The notes under the pieces are model-generated. The model saw only the letters and a list, made by a program, of their open reading frames with translations. It was not told where the DNA came from and searched no databases. This document shows positions 26,050-35,579 of a DNA stretch of 64,000 nt, in pieces; position 1 is the first letter of the stretch; each line of letters opens with the position of its first letter. Source of the stretch: CAKZNE01 sp040222435 (lineage in GTDB: Bacteria; Bacteroidota; Bacteroidia; Flavobacteriales; Schleiferiaceae); NCBI GenBank assembly GCA_965212245.1, contig OZ243107.1, forward strand, positions 3,720,001 to 3,784,000, in the 5' to 3' direction. The translations under genes were made by a program, and so were the position numbers.

Positions 26050-27716
26050 GACACTTTCTTATAATTCTGATATTTTTTGGCTTGCGTATCTACGCTCAGG
26101 AAACTGATCTCCGGATACAGATTACCGGAGAATATGAATCTCTGTCTGTACTCGTAAAGAAATGGGAACGCAATAATCTGGATAGTATAAAACTCCGCCA
26201 AACATTAAATTCCGTTAAATTGGAACTTTGGCATGAAGGATATTTTCTTTCAACTGCTTCACTAGAAAAACAGGACACCATAGCTATGCTTACCATACAG
26301 CCTGGCAAGCTGCTGACCTGGCAAAAGGCAGATCTAAGTGTACCGGATAGCTTCCCACTGATACTCCCGCAGGGGGTTGATTTAAAGGGTAGTATTCTTT
26401 CAAACCAGAGTATAGCCGACTATGCCAACACCTATCTACGCTTCCTTGAAAATAACGGATATCCCTTTGCCCAATTGCAATTTGAAGAATATGAGCTGCT
26501 AAACGATTCCATAAAAGGGGTTCTTCAACTTATTCCCGGTCCTTATATTACTCTGGACAGTATAGTGATAAAAGGTTATACCCGCTTTTCAAAAAACGTT
26601 TTACGCTATGATTTACGGTACCAGGAAGGTATGGCCTACAGCGAAGCTTACATTCAAAAACTGAATGAATACATCAATCAAATTGAATACCTTTCATTTG
26701 AACGCTCTCCGGCTATTGCCTTCTCTAAAAACAAAACCATTCTCTTCCTCTATATCCAGGAAGTGAAAAGCAACCAGGTAGATGGTGTAATAGGGCTAAA
26801 CACTAAAGAGGGTGGTGAAGTAACCTTTAATGGCGATTTTCAATTGCGTTTACTCAATATCCTTAAGAGAGGTGAAGAAATAAAGGTACGCTGGCGAAGA
26901 CCGGACGAAAGTGTTTCGGAACTGGACCTGGGCCTTACTCTTCCCTATCTTTTAAATACCGCTTTTTGGATACAGGGAGGGTTAAATATTTTTCGGCAAG
27001 ACAGCTCCTTTGTAAATACCGAAGCGGAGGGTTTAGTGAAATACCTTATTGAGAGCGGAAGCTTTTTAAGTGCCGGAATTGATTACCGTTCTTCCAATGT
27101 GCTTACAGAAAGTTTTTCCGACAACCCCGGCAGTTCGTTTAACTCTTTTAATACAACTGCCTATAAATTGGGTTACGAGCGCAGTGGTGTTAACCGGGTG
27201 GTTATTCCTACTAAGGGTAATTTCCTACAGCTATATGGTTCAACCGGTATACGAAAAACTGTAACCACTTCGCAAAGGCAATATGGTTGGGAAGTACTCA
27301 ATGAACATTATTTCTTACTCTTTAAGAAGCATGTAGTTAAGATAGCAGCCCGCACAGAAGCATTAATTGGAGAAAACCTTTTTGAGAATGAAGTTTTCCG
27401 CATAGGTGGTTTAAAAACACTGCGTGGTTTTAATGAGCGAAGCATCTACGCTTCTTCTTATGGCATAGGCACACTGGAATACCGTTATATGATTGGTTCC
27501 TACGATTATCTTACCCTGTTTACTGACCTGGCCTATGTAGAGAATAATACACTCAATAATTATGCGGTAAACTATTTTTATGGCATTGGAACCGGGCTGA
27601 ACTTTCAAACCAATAGCGGTATATTCTCACTTTTTTATGCTTTAGGACGTGATAACCTCAATCCGTTTGATTTCCGAACTTCAAAGATCCATTTTGGTTA
27701 TATCAATCGCTTTTAA
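26046..27716 (+). CDS. Outer-membrane BamA/TamA-family protein
   Basis: The 556 residues have a signal peptide (MRHFLIILIFFGLRIYAQ) and a POTRA-type region, with one clear repeat near 165-240: ITLDSIVIKGYTRFSKNVLR. A C-terminal 16-strand-like barrel follows, with RIGGLKTLRGFNERSIYASS and ending HFGYINRF with a terminal Phe. These are the Omp85 superfamily patterns. It is shorter than BamA (about 800), so it is more likely a TamA-like or accessory Omp85 member than the essential assembly factor. The barrel motif R-G-F is intact. Confidence 0.85.
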   Translation: MRHFLIILIFFGLRIYAQETDLRIQITGEYESLSVLVKKWERNNLDSIKLRQTLNSVKLELWHEGYFLSTASLEKQDTIAMLTIQPGKLLTWQKADLSVPDSFPLILPQGVDLKGSILSNQSIADYANTYLRFLENNGYPFAQLQFEEYELLNDSIKGVLQLIPGPYITLDSIVIKGYTRFSKNVLRYDLRYQEGMAYSEAYIQKLNEYINQIEYLSFERSPAIAFSKNKTILFLYIQEVKSNQVDGVIGLNTKEGGEVTFNGDFQLRLLNILKRGEEIKVRWRRPDESVSELDLGLTLPYLLNTAFWIQGGLNIFRQDSSFVNTEAEGLVKYLIESGSFLSAGIDYRSSNVLTESFSDNPGSSFNSFNTTAYKLGYERSGVNRVVIPTKGNFLQLYGSTGIRKTVTTSQRQYGWEVLNEHYFLLFKKHVVKIAARTEALIGENLFENEVFRIGGLKTLRGFNERSIYASSYGIGTLEYRYMIGSYDYLTLFTDLAYVENNTLNNYAVNYFYGIGTGLNFQTNSGIFSLFYALGRDNLNPFDFRTSKIHFGYINRF

Positions 27717-27805
27717 AACCATTGGTAAATAAAACCGTGTTTCTGCCGTTCATACCTTTACCTTTAAAATTTGCTTAGTAAATTGCATACACTAATCCAC
27801 AGCAG

Positions 27806-29170
27806 GTGCTATTTATGAACTTTACACGCCCGTTATTTTTTTTGTTGGGTTTGATATTCCTCATCGGAGCTTCATCCTGCAGCTCCAAAAAAGGGTTTCA
27901 GGCCAATAACATCAATTACATTTACGACACCAAGAATTTGGCATTGCGACCTGATTTTTACACCTATCACGTAAACGATTCCATAACACGGGTCTATTAT
28001 CGGGTAAATAGCAATAATCTATTGTATATGCGCAATGGTGAAAGTGTGGCTTACCGCGCAATATTCTCACTGAAATATATAATGGTTTCTTCTTTTGAGG
28101 ATATTAATGTGTTGGATAGCGGTGGTTTTACAGTGCAGGATATGGAAATGGAACCTCCGCAAAAAGCGCTTACCGGCTCTTTTGAAATAAAAACCAAAAA
28201 CCTGCCGGAAAACCGTCAGTTTGTTTTACACCTTACCATGGCTGACCTGAACCGGAAAGTAAGTTTTGAGAACTTTTTGCGAATTAATAAAAAGAAAGAA
28301 CAAAGCCGGGAGAATTTTTTATTGACTGATACCACCGGAAATGTAATTTTCAAAAATCATATAAGTACAGGAGCTCCGTTCTATCTCAGCTATAATAAGC
28401 TCAATGCTGGTAAATATTACGTAAGCTATTATAAACGTGATTTCCCATTGGCGCTTCCACCCTATTCTACTTCCTCACAAGAGTCTTTTAGCCTGGACCC
28501 GGATACCACCTATATGGTAAATGCCGATCAGCCCCTGCTATTGGATAAGAATGGGTTTTATCATTTCCGGCTGGATACCACCCAATGGGACGGTTTTACA
28601 ATATTCTCATTTTATGATCAGTTTCCCTATATAGCCAAAAGACTGCACTTAGGGCCACCCATGCGTTACCTCACCACCAAAAGGGAATTTGACAGGATCA
28701 GCGCAGTAATGAATGATCCGGTGGAATTAAAAAAAGAGGTCGATGAATTCTGGCTGGAACGCTCAGGAAGTGTAGAACGTTCAAAAGTACTGGTGGAAGC
28801 CTTTTACTCCAGGGTTCAGGAAGCTAATATTTTCTTCAGCTCTTATCTGCAAGGCTGGAAGAGCGACCGCGGAATTATTTACGTGATCTACGGACCTCCG
28901 GACAAAGTATACCGCTCTACCACCGGTGAGGCTTGGGTGTATGGTGATGAAACCTCATCTTTGTCTTATTATTTCAATTTTATAAAGGTAAGTAACCCAT
29001 TTACCGGTAATGATTATTCCCTTAACCGGATGACATCCTACCGCTATGGCTGGGGGCAGGCCATAGAATCCTGGCGTAATGGCCGGATCTACAATTCAAA
29101 AGATATACAGCGTGAACAGGACGAATCAGACCAATACCGATACCAGCAAAGGGCTCCTTATTGGTACTAG
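27806..29170 (+). CDS. GWxTD-domain lipoprotein
   Basis: The 454-residue protein has a lipoprotein signal (GLIFLIGASSC). Its C-terminal half is the GWxTD domain, here with the core motif GWKSDRGIIYVIYGPPDKVY, followed by GEAWVYGDETSSLSYYF. The function of this family is not established; members are common in Bacteroidota. An alternative ATG at 27815 removes three residues. It is followed by rlmB-type and M1 peptidase genes on the same strand, with its 3' end overlapping the methyltransferase start. Confidence 0.87.
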   Translation: MLFMNFTRPLFFLLGLIFLIGASSCSSKKGFQANNINYIYDTKNLALRPDFYTYHVNDSITRVYYRVNSNNLLYMRNGESVAYRAIFSLKYIMVSSFEDINVLDSGGFTVQDMEMEPPQKALTGSFEIKTKNLPENRQFVLHLTMADLNRKVSFENFLRINKKKEQSRENFLLTDTTGNVIFKNHISTGAPFYLSYNKLNAGKYYVSYYKRDFPLALPPYSTSSQESFSLDPDTTYMVNADQPLLLDKNGFYHFRLDTTQWDGFTIFSFYDQFPYIAKRLHLGPPMRYLTTKREFDRISAVMNDPVELKKEVDEFWLERSGSVERSKVLVEAFYSRVQEANIFFSSYLQGWKSDRGIIYVIYGPPDKVYRSTTGEAWVYGDETSSLSYYFNFIKVSNPFTGNDYSLNRMTSYRYGWGQAIESWRNGRIYNSKDIQREQDESDQYRYQQRAPYWY

Positions 29171-29879
29171 ACCCATCATAGAGGCTATTGAAGCGGGTAA
29201 GCAAATTGAGAAAATACTGGTGCAGCGGGGTCTTCGCAGTGCTACCTTCCAGGAATTAAAGCCACTGCTTAAACAACACGAAATACCGTTTCAGAATGTT
29301 CCAATCGAAAAACTTAACCGGATCACCCGAAAGAATCATCAGGGAGTTATTGCCTTTGTCTCTCCGGTAACTTTTCAAAGTCTTGACGAAATCATTACCC
29401 GCACTTTTGAAAAAGGTGAAACTCCCTTTATACTTATCCTTGACCGGGTAACGGATGTACGCAATTTTGGAGCCATATGCCGGACGGCTGAATGTACCGG
29501 TGTACATGCTGTAGTGGTGCCCACCCGTGGAAGTGCCCCGGTAAACTTTGACGCACTAAAAACCTCAGCCGGGGCTCTGAACCACATACCCGTATGCCGC
29601 GAAAATAATTTGAAAGACACATTGGACTACCTGAAAAATTACGGTTTGAAAGTAGTGGGCTGTACCGAAAAAACCGAACAGCTTAGTTATAGTGCCGACC
29701 TTACCGGCCCCATAGCCGTCATAATGGGTTCTGAAGAAAACGGTATTTCCGGTGAATATCTCAAAATGTGCGATTTTAGTGTGAAGCTTCCCATGCGGGG
29801 TAAGATTGGTTCACTAAATGTATCAGTAGCTACCGGGGCATTACTTTATGAGGTTATCCGTCAACAAGATTACATATGA
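29112..29879 (+). CDS. rlmB: SpoU/TrmH-family RNA 2'-O-methyltransferase, RlmB type
   Basis: These knotted SPOUT enzymes methylate ribose 2'-OH groups; RlmB acts on 23S rRNA G2251. The substrate-binding domain starts LLIGTRPIIEAI, and motifs 1-3 are NFGAICRTAECTG, VMGSEENGIS and LNVSVATGALLYE, complete and in order. The frame is open to an ATG at 29079, which would overlap the GWxTD gene by 92 bases. The GTG at 29112 gives a 59-base overlap and an N-terminus close to family length, so I chose it. It overlaps the M1 peptidase gene by four bases. TrmH or another SpoU member is a less likely name. Confidence 0.9.
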   Translation: MNRTNQTNTDTSKGLLIGTRPIIEAIEAGKQIEKILVQRGLRSATFQELKPLLKQHEIPFQNVPIEKLNRITRKNHQGVIAFVSPVTFQSLDEIITRTFEKGETPFILILDRVTDVRNFGAICRTAECTGVHAVVVPTRGSAPVNFDALKTSAGALNHIPVCRENNLKDTLDYLKNYGLKVVGCTEKTEQLSYSADLTGPIAVIMGSEENGISGEYLKMCDFSVKLPMRGKIGSLNVSVATGALLYEVIRQQDYI

Positions 29880-32266
29880 AACAACTCATACTTTTTCTGG
29901 GATTTTTATCCTTCTATAATGTTCAGGCCCAATTCAGGTGCCAGGATATTAAACAGGAAATGAGCCGGGCTATGGCAGTGGCTCCATCTATTAATAATAA
30001 TGCCAAGAGTGATACGATTGATATTCTGCATTATGACATAGACCTGAACCTTTACGATATAGCTGCTCAGCAACTGGAAGGGCGTTGCACCATACTTTTT
30101 ACACCGAAAGTGGCCAATGTAAATATTATAAACCTGGACCTGCTGGAGCTAAATATCCAATCGGTAGAGATGAGCGGGATTCCTCTTTCCTATTCCTATA
30201 ATGATACTATTATCCATATTCACTTAGGAGCCTCCTACGGATCAAATGACACTCTTTCTCTGGAAATAGCCTACAACGGCCAACCAGAAGGTGATGCCAG
30301 CGGGTGGGGCGGTTTTCATTTTCAAAACGGCTATTATTATAATCTTGGTGTGGGCTTTGCTGCCAACCCGCATACCTATGGACGGGTCTGGTTTCCGTGT
30401 TTTGACAATTTTGTGGAAAAAACCACCTATAATTTTAAAGCTATTACCAAATCGCCCAATAAAGCTTTTTTCAATGGTTTAAGGCAAGTACAAGCTTCAT
30501 TAGGTGGTGACACCCTATATACCGAATGGAACCTTACCGACCCTATACCCACTTATCTGGCTTCAGTGGCCGTGAGTAATTATGCCGAAGTATCTCAAAC
30601 AGTTAACGGGCTAAACGGACTGATACCCATTCGACTGATGGCTAAACCCAACGATACCGCAGCTTTAAAAACATCCTTTCAAAACCTGAAACCCACCTTT
30701 AATGCATTTGAAACTTACCTGGGCCCCTACCGATGGCAAAAAGTAGGATATGCCCTCACTACCAGGGGAGCCATGGAACATGCTACCAGCATTCACTATC
30801 CCAATTCACTGGTAACTGGAAACCTGAACGGGGAGGATATAATGGCGCATGAGTTGGCTCACCATTGGTGGGGTAATTTGGTAACCTGCGAAACAGCTGA
30901 GGATATGTGGATCAATGAAGGTATGGCCGAGTTCTGCAGTCACCTTTATTTGGAGCAGGTATACAGCCGCGAGCGTTACCTGGACGAAGTTCAGCAAAAC
31001 GCCTATAATGTGTTAAACTCTGCCCATATACAGGATGATGGTTATAAGGCTATTGCAGGACTGGATCATGAATATGTGTATGGCTTTCATGTGTACCAAA
31101 AAGGAGCCATGGTAGCCCATAACCTGAGAGCCTATTTAGGAGACAGTACCTTTTTCGCAGGCTTGCAAGTTTTACTCAACACCAATGCCTTTGGTAATCT
31201 GAATACCCTGGAGTTCCGTGATCAGTTACAACAGATCACCGGGGTTTCCCTTCTCGATTTTTTTGAGGGCTGGGTAACAAATCCCGGTTATCCGACTTTT
31301 GCTGTTGATTCAATGGATGTTCCCGCTTTTGCTCAAAATAATATTGCCCATATAAAGGTGGCACAAACTGTAAATCACGCTCCCGCACTTTTTAAAAATG
31401 TACCGGTAGAAATAACCTTTTTTGCCGATAATGGAGATACGGTTAGCCGTCAGCTTCTTGTAAACGGAATAACTTCCGAAGCTACCTTTCAAGACCTGCC
31501 TTTTAAACCGGTTTTTGCGCTCTGTGGTTACAGCGGAAAACTGTTAAGTGGCGATACTTATGACGACTGGACTTTTGATCAAACCCGTTTTTATGTGCCC
31601 CGGCAGGGCAATGTCCGCTTTAATGTGAAAAGCATTCAGGATTCTGCGCGCCTCATAAGTATGTATCACTGGGCCGGACCGCATGGTAAAATTCCATCCG
31701 GTAAGGATTATAAGATTTCTGAAAATCGTTTTTGGACCTTTCAGGGCTTTGACCTTCAAAAAGCTGACTTTACAGCCCGTATAACTTACAATGGTTCTCT
31801 TGGCGGTAATGATCAGGACCTTGCCAGTGTAACCGAGGACAGCCTGATCGTATTATATCGTGAATATCCCTGGGAGCCCTGGACCATATATCCGGATCAG
31901 CAAAAAACGGATTTAGGTTCTTCTACCAATGGCCTGGGATACTTTGAGCTGGATAATCCCAAACCTGGCGACTATGTATTGGCCAACACTTCAGAGAAAA
32001 TAGGCATCCGGGAAGAAGGTTCTGAAAAAGGTCAGATTGATATTTACCCCAATCCCAGTGAAGGCAGTGTAAACATCCGGTTCAAACAATCCGGAGGAGA
32101 AAAGCGGGAGATATTGGTCAGCGACTCTGCCGGAAAAACCATTTACCGGAATATCGTTCATCTTACCCAAAATTCACAAGAAGTTCAGATCGATCTTCCG
32201 GATACAACTACTTCTTATGTAACGGTATCCATAGACGGGCTTACCCAAAGGGTTTTGCTAAAATAG
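29876..32266 (+). CDS. Secreted M1-family metallopeptidase with T9SS sorting domain
   Basis: M1 peptidases remove N-terminal residues from peptides with a zinc ion. The zinc site is HELAHHWWGN (His325, Glu326, His329) with the third ligand Glu in NEGMAEF, 19 residues on. The usual GxMEN exopeptidase motif is here GAMEH. A signal peptide precedes the N-terminal saddle domain, and the last 80 residues form a type IX sorting domain (DIYPNPSEGSVNIRF, ending LTQRVLLK). So it acts outside the cell or on its surface, probably in peptide feeding. It is the last gene of the group and ends 1 base from the converging valS with no terminator visible. Confidence 0.93.
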   Translation: MKQLILFLGFLSFYNVQAQFRCQDIKQEMSRAMAVAPSINNNAKSDTIDILHYDIDLNLYDIAAQQLEGRCTILFTPKVANVNIINLDLLELNIQSVEMSGIPLSYSYNDTIIHIHLGASYGSNDTLSLEIAYNGQPEGDASGWGGFHFQNGYYYNLGVGFAANPHTYGRVWFPCFDNFVEKTTYNFKAITKSPNKAFFNGLRQVQASLGGDTLYTEWNLTDPIPTYLASVAVSNYAEVSQTVNGLNGLIPIRLMAKPNDTAALKTSFQNLKPTFNAFETYLGPYRWQKVGYALTTRGAMEHATSIHYPNSLVTGNLNGEDIMAHELAHHWWGNLVTCETAEDMWINEGMAEFCSHLYLEQVYSRERYLDEVQQNAYNVLNSAHIQDDGYKAIAGLDHEYVYGFHVYQKGAMVAHNLRAYLGDSTFFAGLQVLLNTNAFGNLNTLEFRDQLQQITGVSLLDFFEGWVTNPGYPTFAVDSMDVPAFAQNNIAHIKVAQTVNHAPALFKNVPVEITFFADNGDTVSRQLLVNGITSEATFQDLPFKPVFALCGYSGKLLSGDTYDDWTFDQTRFYVPRQGNVRFNVKSIQDSARLISMYHWAGPHGKIPSGKDYKISENRFWTFQGFDLQKADFTARITYNGSLGGNDQDLASVTEDSLIVLYREYPWEPWTIYPDQQKTDLGSSTNGLGYFELDNPKPGDYVLANTSEKIGIREEGSEKGQIDIYPNPSEGSVNIRFKQSGGEKREILVSDSAGKTIYRNIVHLTQNSQEVQIDLPDTTTSYVTVSIDGLTQRVLLK

Positions 32267-32267
32267 A

Positions 32268-34898
32268 TCAGGCTTGTAAACTGGCCAGGCGCTCTTCCAG
32301 AGCTTTGATCTTGGCCTCGGCATCTGCCTGCTTCTTACGCTCGGCAGTAACCACCGGCTCCGGAGCATTATTCACAAAACGCTCATTAGAAAGCTTTTTA
32401 GTCACACTATGTAAAAAACCTTTTTGGTAATCAAGATCCTTTTGCATTTGACTGATCTCTTCTTCCCAGTTTACCTGATCTCCGGCCGGAATAAAAAATT
32501 CATGTGGTCCGGCCAGAAATGAAAATCCTGATTCACCGGCTTCTGCTGCTGGTTTAATAGCACTGAGGTTCGCCAGTTTACTGATCAGTGCTTTAAACCT
32601 TTCGGGAATAGCATCTGCTCCCGGACTGTGCAATTCAAGCGCCTCCCGGTTGGGAAGATTTTTAGACGCACGGATATTACGCACCCCGGAAATAATATCA
32701 CGGGCCTGGTTAAAATTACTGATCAAAGCTGAATCATATGGTTCTGCTTCCGGCCATTGAGCCGTACAGACGGTTTCTCCTTTTTTACGATCACCCATCA
32801 GTTGCCATAATTCTTCGGAAAGAAAAGGCATGAACGGATGTATCAATACCGCTATCCTTTCAAAAAAGTCCATTGTATAATTGAGGGTTTCTATCTCAAT
32901 GGGCTTTTGGTAGTCAGGTTTAACGGCTTCCAGGTACCAGCTGCAGAAATCGTCCCACACAAATTTGTAAATGGACATTAAAGCCTCCGACAAACGGTAC
33001 TGCGAAAAGGACTTTTCAATATCCTCCACGGTAGCCTTAAACTGCTCCTCAAACCAACTGATAGCAGAAGCAGCCGCTTCGGTGGGTTCACCTTCCGTAA
33101 CCTCCCATCCCTGGGTAAGGCGGAAAGCATTCCATATCTTATTACTGAAGTTCCGGCCCTGCTGGCACAGTTCTTCATCAAAAGGAAGATCATTACCAGC
33201 GGGTGATGTGAGGAGCATCCCTACCCGCACACCATCCGTACTATACTTTTCCATCAGGCCGATAGGGTCCGGAGAGTTCCCCAGTGACTTTGACATCTTC
33301 CGTCCCAGCTTATCCCTAACAATTCCGGTGAGGTACACATTATCAAAAGGTTTTTGATCTTTATATTCATACCCCGCAATGATCATACGGGCTACCCAGA
33401 AGAAAAGAATCTCCGGAGCCGTTATCAAATCACGGGTAGGGTAATAATAATTCACTTCTTCATTTTCAGGGTTGCGGATACCGTCAAATACGGACAGTGG
33501 CCATAACCAGGAAGAAAACCAGGTATCCAAGGTATCTGCATCCTGGGTAAGGTCTGATTCCACCAGCAAGGCATTACCGGTGATTTTTTTGGCTTCCTTA
33601 AGAGCTTCCTCAGCGTTTTCCGCTACCACAAAGTCATTCATACCATCTCCGTAATACCAGGCGGGAATGCGATGGCCCCAGTATAGCTGCCGTGAAATGC
33701 ACCAATCGTGCACATTCTCCATCCAGTGGCGATAGGTATTTTTAAATTTAGCCGGTATCAATTGTACTTCATCATTCATTACCGCCTCCAGGGCCGGCTG
33801 GGATATATCCGTCATTTTAAGGAACCATTGCACGGAAATACGCGGTTCAATGATCTCACCGGTTCGTTCACTGGTACCTACCGAAGTTTTATAGTCTTCC
33901 ACTTTGGCCATTTGCCCCTTTTGCTCCAGTTCCTTTGCTATTTCCCTGCGCACTACAAAGCGGTCTTTGCCTTCATAATGAAGTCCATTGCTGTTTAGGG
34001 TCCCATCATCATTCAACACATCTATCACATCCAGCTTATGACGTTCCCCGATCTCCTTATCGTTCACATCATGAGCAGGAGTTACCTTCAGGCAACCGGT
34101 TCCAAACTCTACACTCACATAATCATCTTCCAGAATAGGGATCACCCGGTTGGCAATGGGTACAATTACTCTTTTACCTTTGAGATTGTGATGGCGCTCA
34201 TCATCAGGATTGATACAAATGGCCACATCTCCCAATATCGTTTCCGGTCGGGTAGTAGCTACCGTAATATAATTATCCTCACCCTCTATCTGGTATTTCA
34301 CATAATAGAGTTTGGCGTTTACTTCTTTATGCACCACTTCTTCATCCGAAACCGTGGTTTTAGCCTGGGGGTCCCAGTTTACCATACGGTAACCGCGATA
34401 GATCTTACCCTTTTTATAGAGGTCAACAAAAACCTTGAGTACGGATTCACTGCGCACTTCATCCATGGTAAAGGCCTGTCGGTCCCAATCGCAGGAGCAA
34501 CCTAATTTTTTGAGCTGGTCAATAATGATTCCCCCGTGTTTGTGGGTCCACTCCCAGGCGTGTTCAATAAATTCCTCACGACTAAGGTCCGCTTTAGAAA
34601 TACCTTCTTCCTTGAGTTTTGCTACTACCTTGGCTTCCGTGGCAATGGAAGCATGATCCGTTCCCGGAACCCAGCAGGCATTAAATCCCTGCATGCGGGC
34701 CCTGCGGATAAGTACATCCTGCAAGGTATTATTGAGCATATGCCCCATATGTAAAACCCCGGTAACATTGGGTGGGGGAATAACGATGGTATACGACTTT
34801 CGCTCATCAGGACGGGATGAAAAAACTTTGTTTTCCAACCAGTACTGATACCATTTTTCTTCAGATTTCCGATAGTCGTAATTTGCGGGAATGCTCAT
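32268..34898 (-). CDS. valS: Valyl-tRNA synthetase
   Basis: ValS charges tRNA-Val and edits mis-charged threonine. The class-I HIGH motif is HMGH in PNVTGVLHMGHML near residue 45, and KMSKS is in KLGRKMSKSLGN. The editing domain lies between them, with TTRPETILGDVAI. The C-terminal anticodon domain ends in a Lys/Glu-rich coiled coil typical of ValS. The length of 876 residues is full. It is transcribed alone, divergent from the DUF1573 gene. Confidence 0.98.
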   Translation of the reverse strand: MSIPANYDYRKSEEKWYQYWLENKVFSSRPDERKSYTIVIPPPNVTGVLHMGHMLNNTLQDVLIRRARMQGFNACWVPGTDHASIATEAKVVAKLKEEGISKADLSREEFIEHAWEWTHKHGGIIIDQLKKLGCSCDWDRQAFTMDEVRSESVLKVFVDLYKKGKIYRGYRMVNWDPQAKTTVSDEEVVHKEVNAKLYYVKYQIEGEDNYITVATTRPETILGDVAICINPDDERHHNLKGKRVIVPIANRVIPILEDDYVSVEFGTGCLKVTPAHDVNDKEIGERHKLDVIDVLNDDGTLNSNGLHYEGKDRFVVRREIAKELEQKGQMAKVEDYKTSVGTSERTGEIIEPRISVQWFLKMTDISQPALEAVMNDEVQLIPAKFKNTYRHWMENVHDWCISRQLYWGHRIPAWYYGDGMNDFVVAENAEEALKEAKKITGNALLVESDLTQDADTLDTWFSSWLWPLSVFDGIRNPENEEVNYYYPTRDLITAPEILFFWVARMIIAGYEYKDQKPFDNVYLTGIVRDKLGRKMSKSLGNSPDPIGLMEKYSTDGVRVGMLLTSPAGNDLPFDEELCQQGRNFSNKIWNAFRLTQGWEVTEGEPTEAAASAISWFEEQFKATVEDIEKSFSQYRLSEALMSIYKFVWDDFCSWYLEAVKPDYQKPIEIETLNYTMDFFERIAVLIHPFMPFLSEELWQLMGDRKKGETVCTAQWPEAEPYDSALISNFNQARDIISGVRNIRASKNLPNREALELHSPGADAIPERFKALISKLANLSAIKPAAEAGESGFSFLAGPHEFFIPAGDQVNWEEEISQMQKDLDYQKGFLHSVTKKLSNERFVNNAPEPVVTAERKKQADAEAKIKALEERLASLQA

Positions 34899-34935
34899 GA
34901 ACAGTGCTTTAAAGGAGATTTTAGCATAAAGGAGG

Positions 34936-34943
34936 CAAAGTTA
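34936..34943 (-). promoter_or_regulatory. Candidate -7 element for valS
   Basis: The minus strand reads TAACTTTG, matching TAnnTTTG, 38 bases before the ATG at 34898. The -33 element is not clear. Confidence 0.4.
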
Positions 34944-35003
34944 TAAATTGTAGTGGAGCTCTGGAATAAATCTTTGGCACATTTTTAGTGCACTAAACCA
35001 CGG

Positions 35004-35035
35004 TTTTAAAAACGATTTTTTTAATATTACATTTG
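35004..35035 (+). promoter_or_regulatory. Candidate promoter of the DUF1573 gene
   Basis: TACATTTG at 35028-35035 is a full TAnnTTTG match. TTTT at 35004-35007 lies 20 bases upstream as a weak -33 element. The leader to the ATG at 35058 would be about 15 bases. Confidence 0.45.
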
Positions 35036-35057
35036 TCCAACTCAAAAGAAAATTACC

Positions 35058-35501
35058 ATGAAAAAGTTTATCCTAACCCTAAGTTTTGTAGCTGCCGGAA
35101 TGTTTGCTATGGCTCAGGAAAGCAACCCTAACGCGCCTGCTATTGAATTTGAAAAAGACGTAATTGATTACGGAACCATTGATCAAGGTGCCAACGGTGA
35201 GCGTGTTTTCGTATTTAAGAACACCGGAAAAGAACCTCTTATTATTTCCAGTGCCAAAGGATCATGTGGTTGCACGGTTCCTACACCTCCAAAAGAGCCT
35301 GTAGCTCCCGGAGAAACCGGTGAGATTAAAGTAAAATACGACACAAAACGCATCGGGCCTTTCACCAAATCAGTAACTGTAAATTCAAACGCATCTAACG
35401 GAACTCAGCAGTTGCGTATTAAAGGTACTGTAAAGCAAAAGGAAGTGGCCAAGACCTCTCCTGAAAAAGAAGAAAAAACTTCACTGCTTGAGCAGAAATA
35501 A
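35058..35501 (+). CDS. Secreted DUF1573 protein
   Basis: The 147 residues carry a signal peptide (MKKFILTLSFVAAGMFAMAQ) and one DUF1573 immunoglobulin-like domain. Typical marks are VIDYGTIDQGANGERVFVF, the double cysteine GSCGCTVP and FTKSVTVNSNA. The family is abundant in Bacteroidota, and its precise job is unknown; binding or scaffolding in the periplasm is the usual guess. The Lys/Glu-rich tail (QKEVAKTSPEKEEKTSLLEQ) is probably flexible. It has its own promoter and terminator. Confidence 0.9.
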   Translation: MKKFILTLSFVAAGMFAMAQESNPNAPAIEFEKDVIDYGTIDQGANGERVFVFKNTGKEPLIISSAKGSCGCTVPTPPKEPVAPGETGEIKVKYDTKRIGPFTKSVTVNSNASNGTQQLRIKGTVKQKEVAKTSPEKEEKTSLLEQK

Positions 35502-35526
35502 GATTTAAGCTTATTTATACATTTGC

Positions 35527-35557
35527 ACCCCTGTGTTGAAAAACGCAGGGGTTTTTT
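35527..35557 (+). terminator. Terminator after the DUF1573 gene
   Basis: Arms acccctg and caggggt around a 12-base loop are followed by six T residues. It starts 26 bases after the stop codon and ends 23 bases before the aminotransferase start. Confidence 0.8.
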
Positions 35558-35579
35558 GTTTCTGTTAAAAATAGTTTAA

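Noticed and set aside
34038..34505. 155-codon open frame on the plus strand
   Set aside because: It lies inside valS, which has its class-I motifs and full length on the opposite strand.
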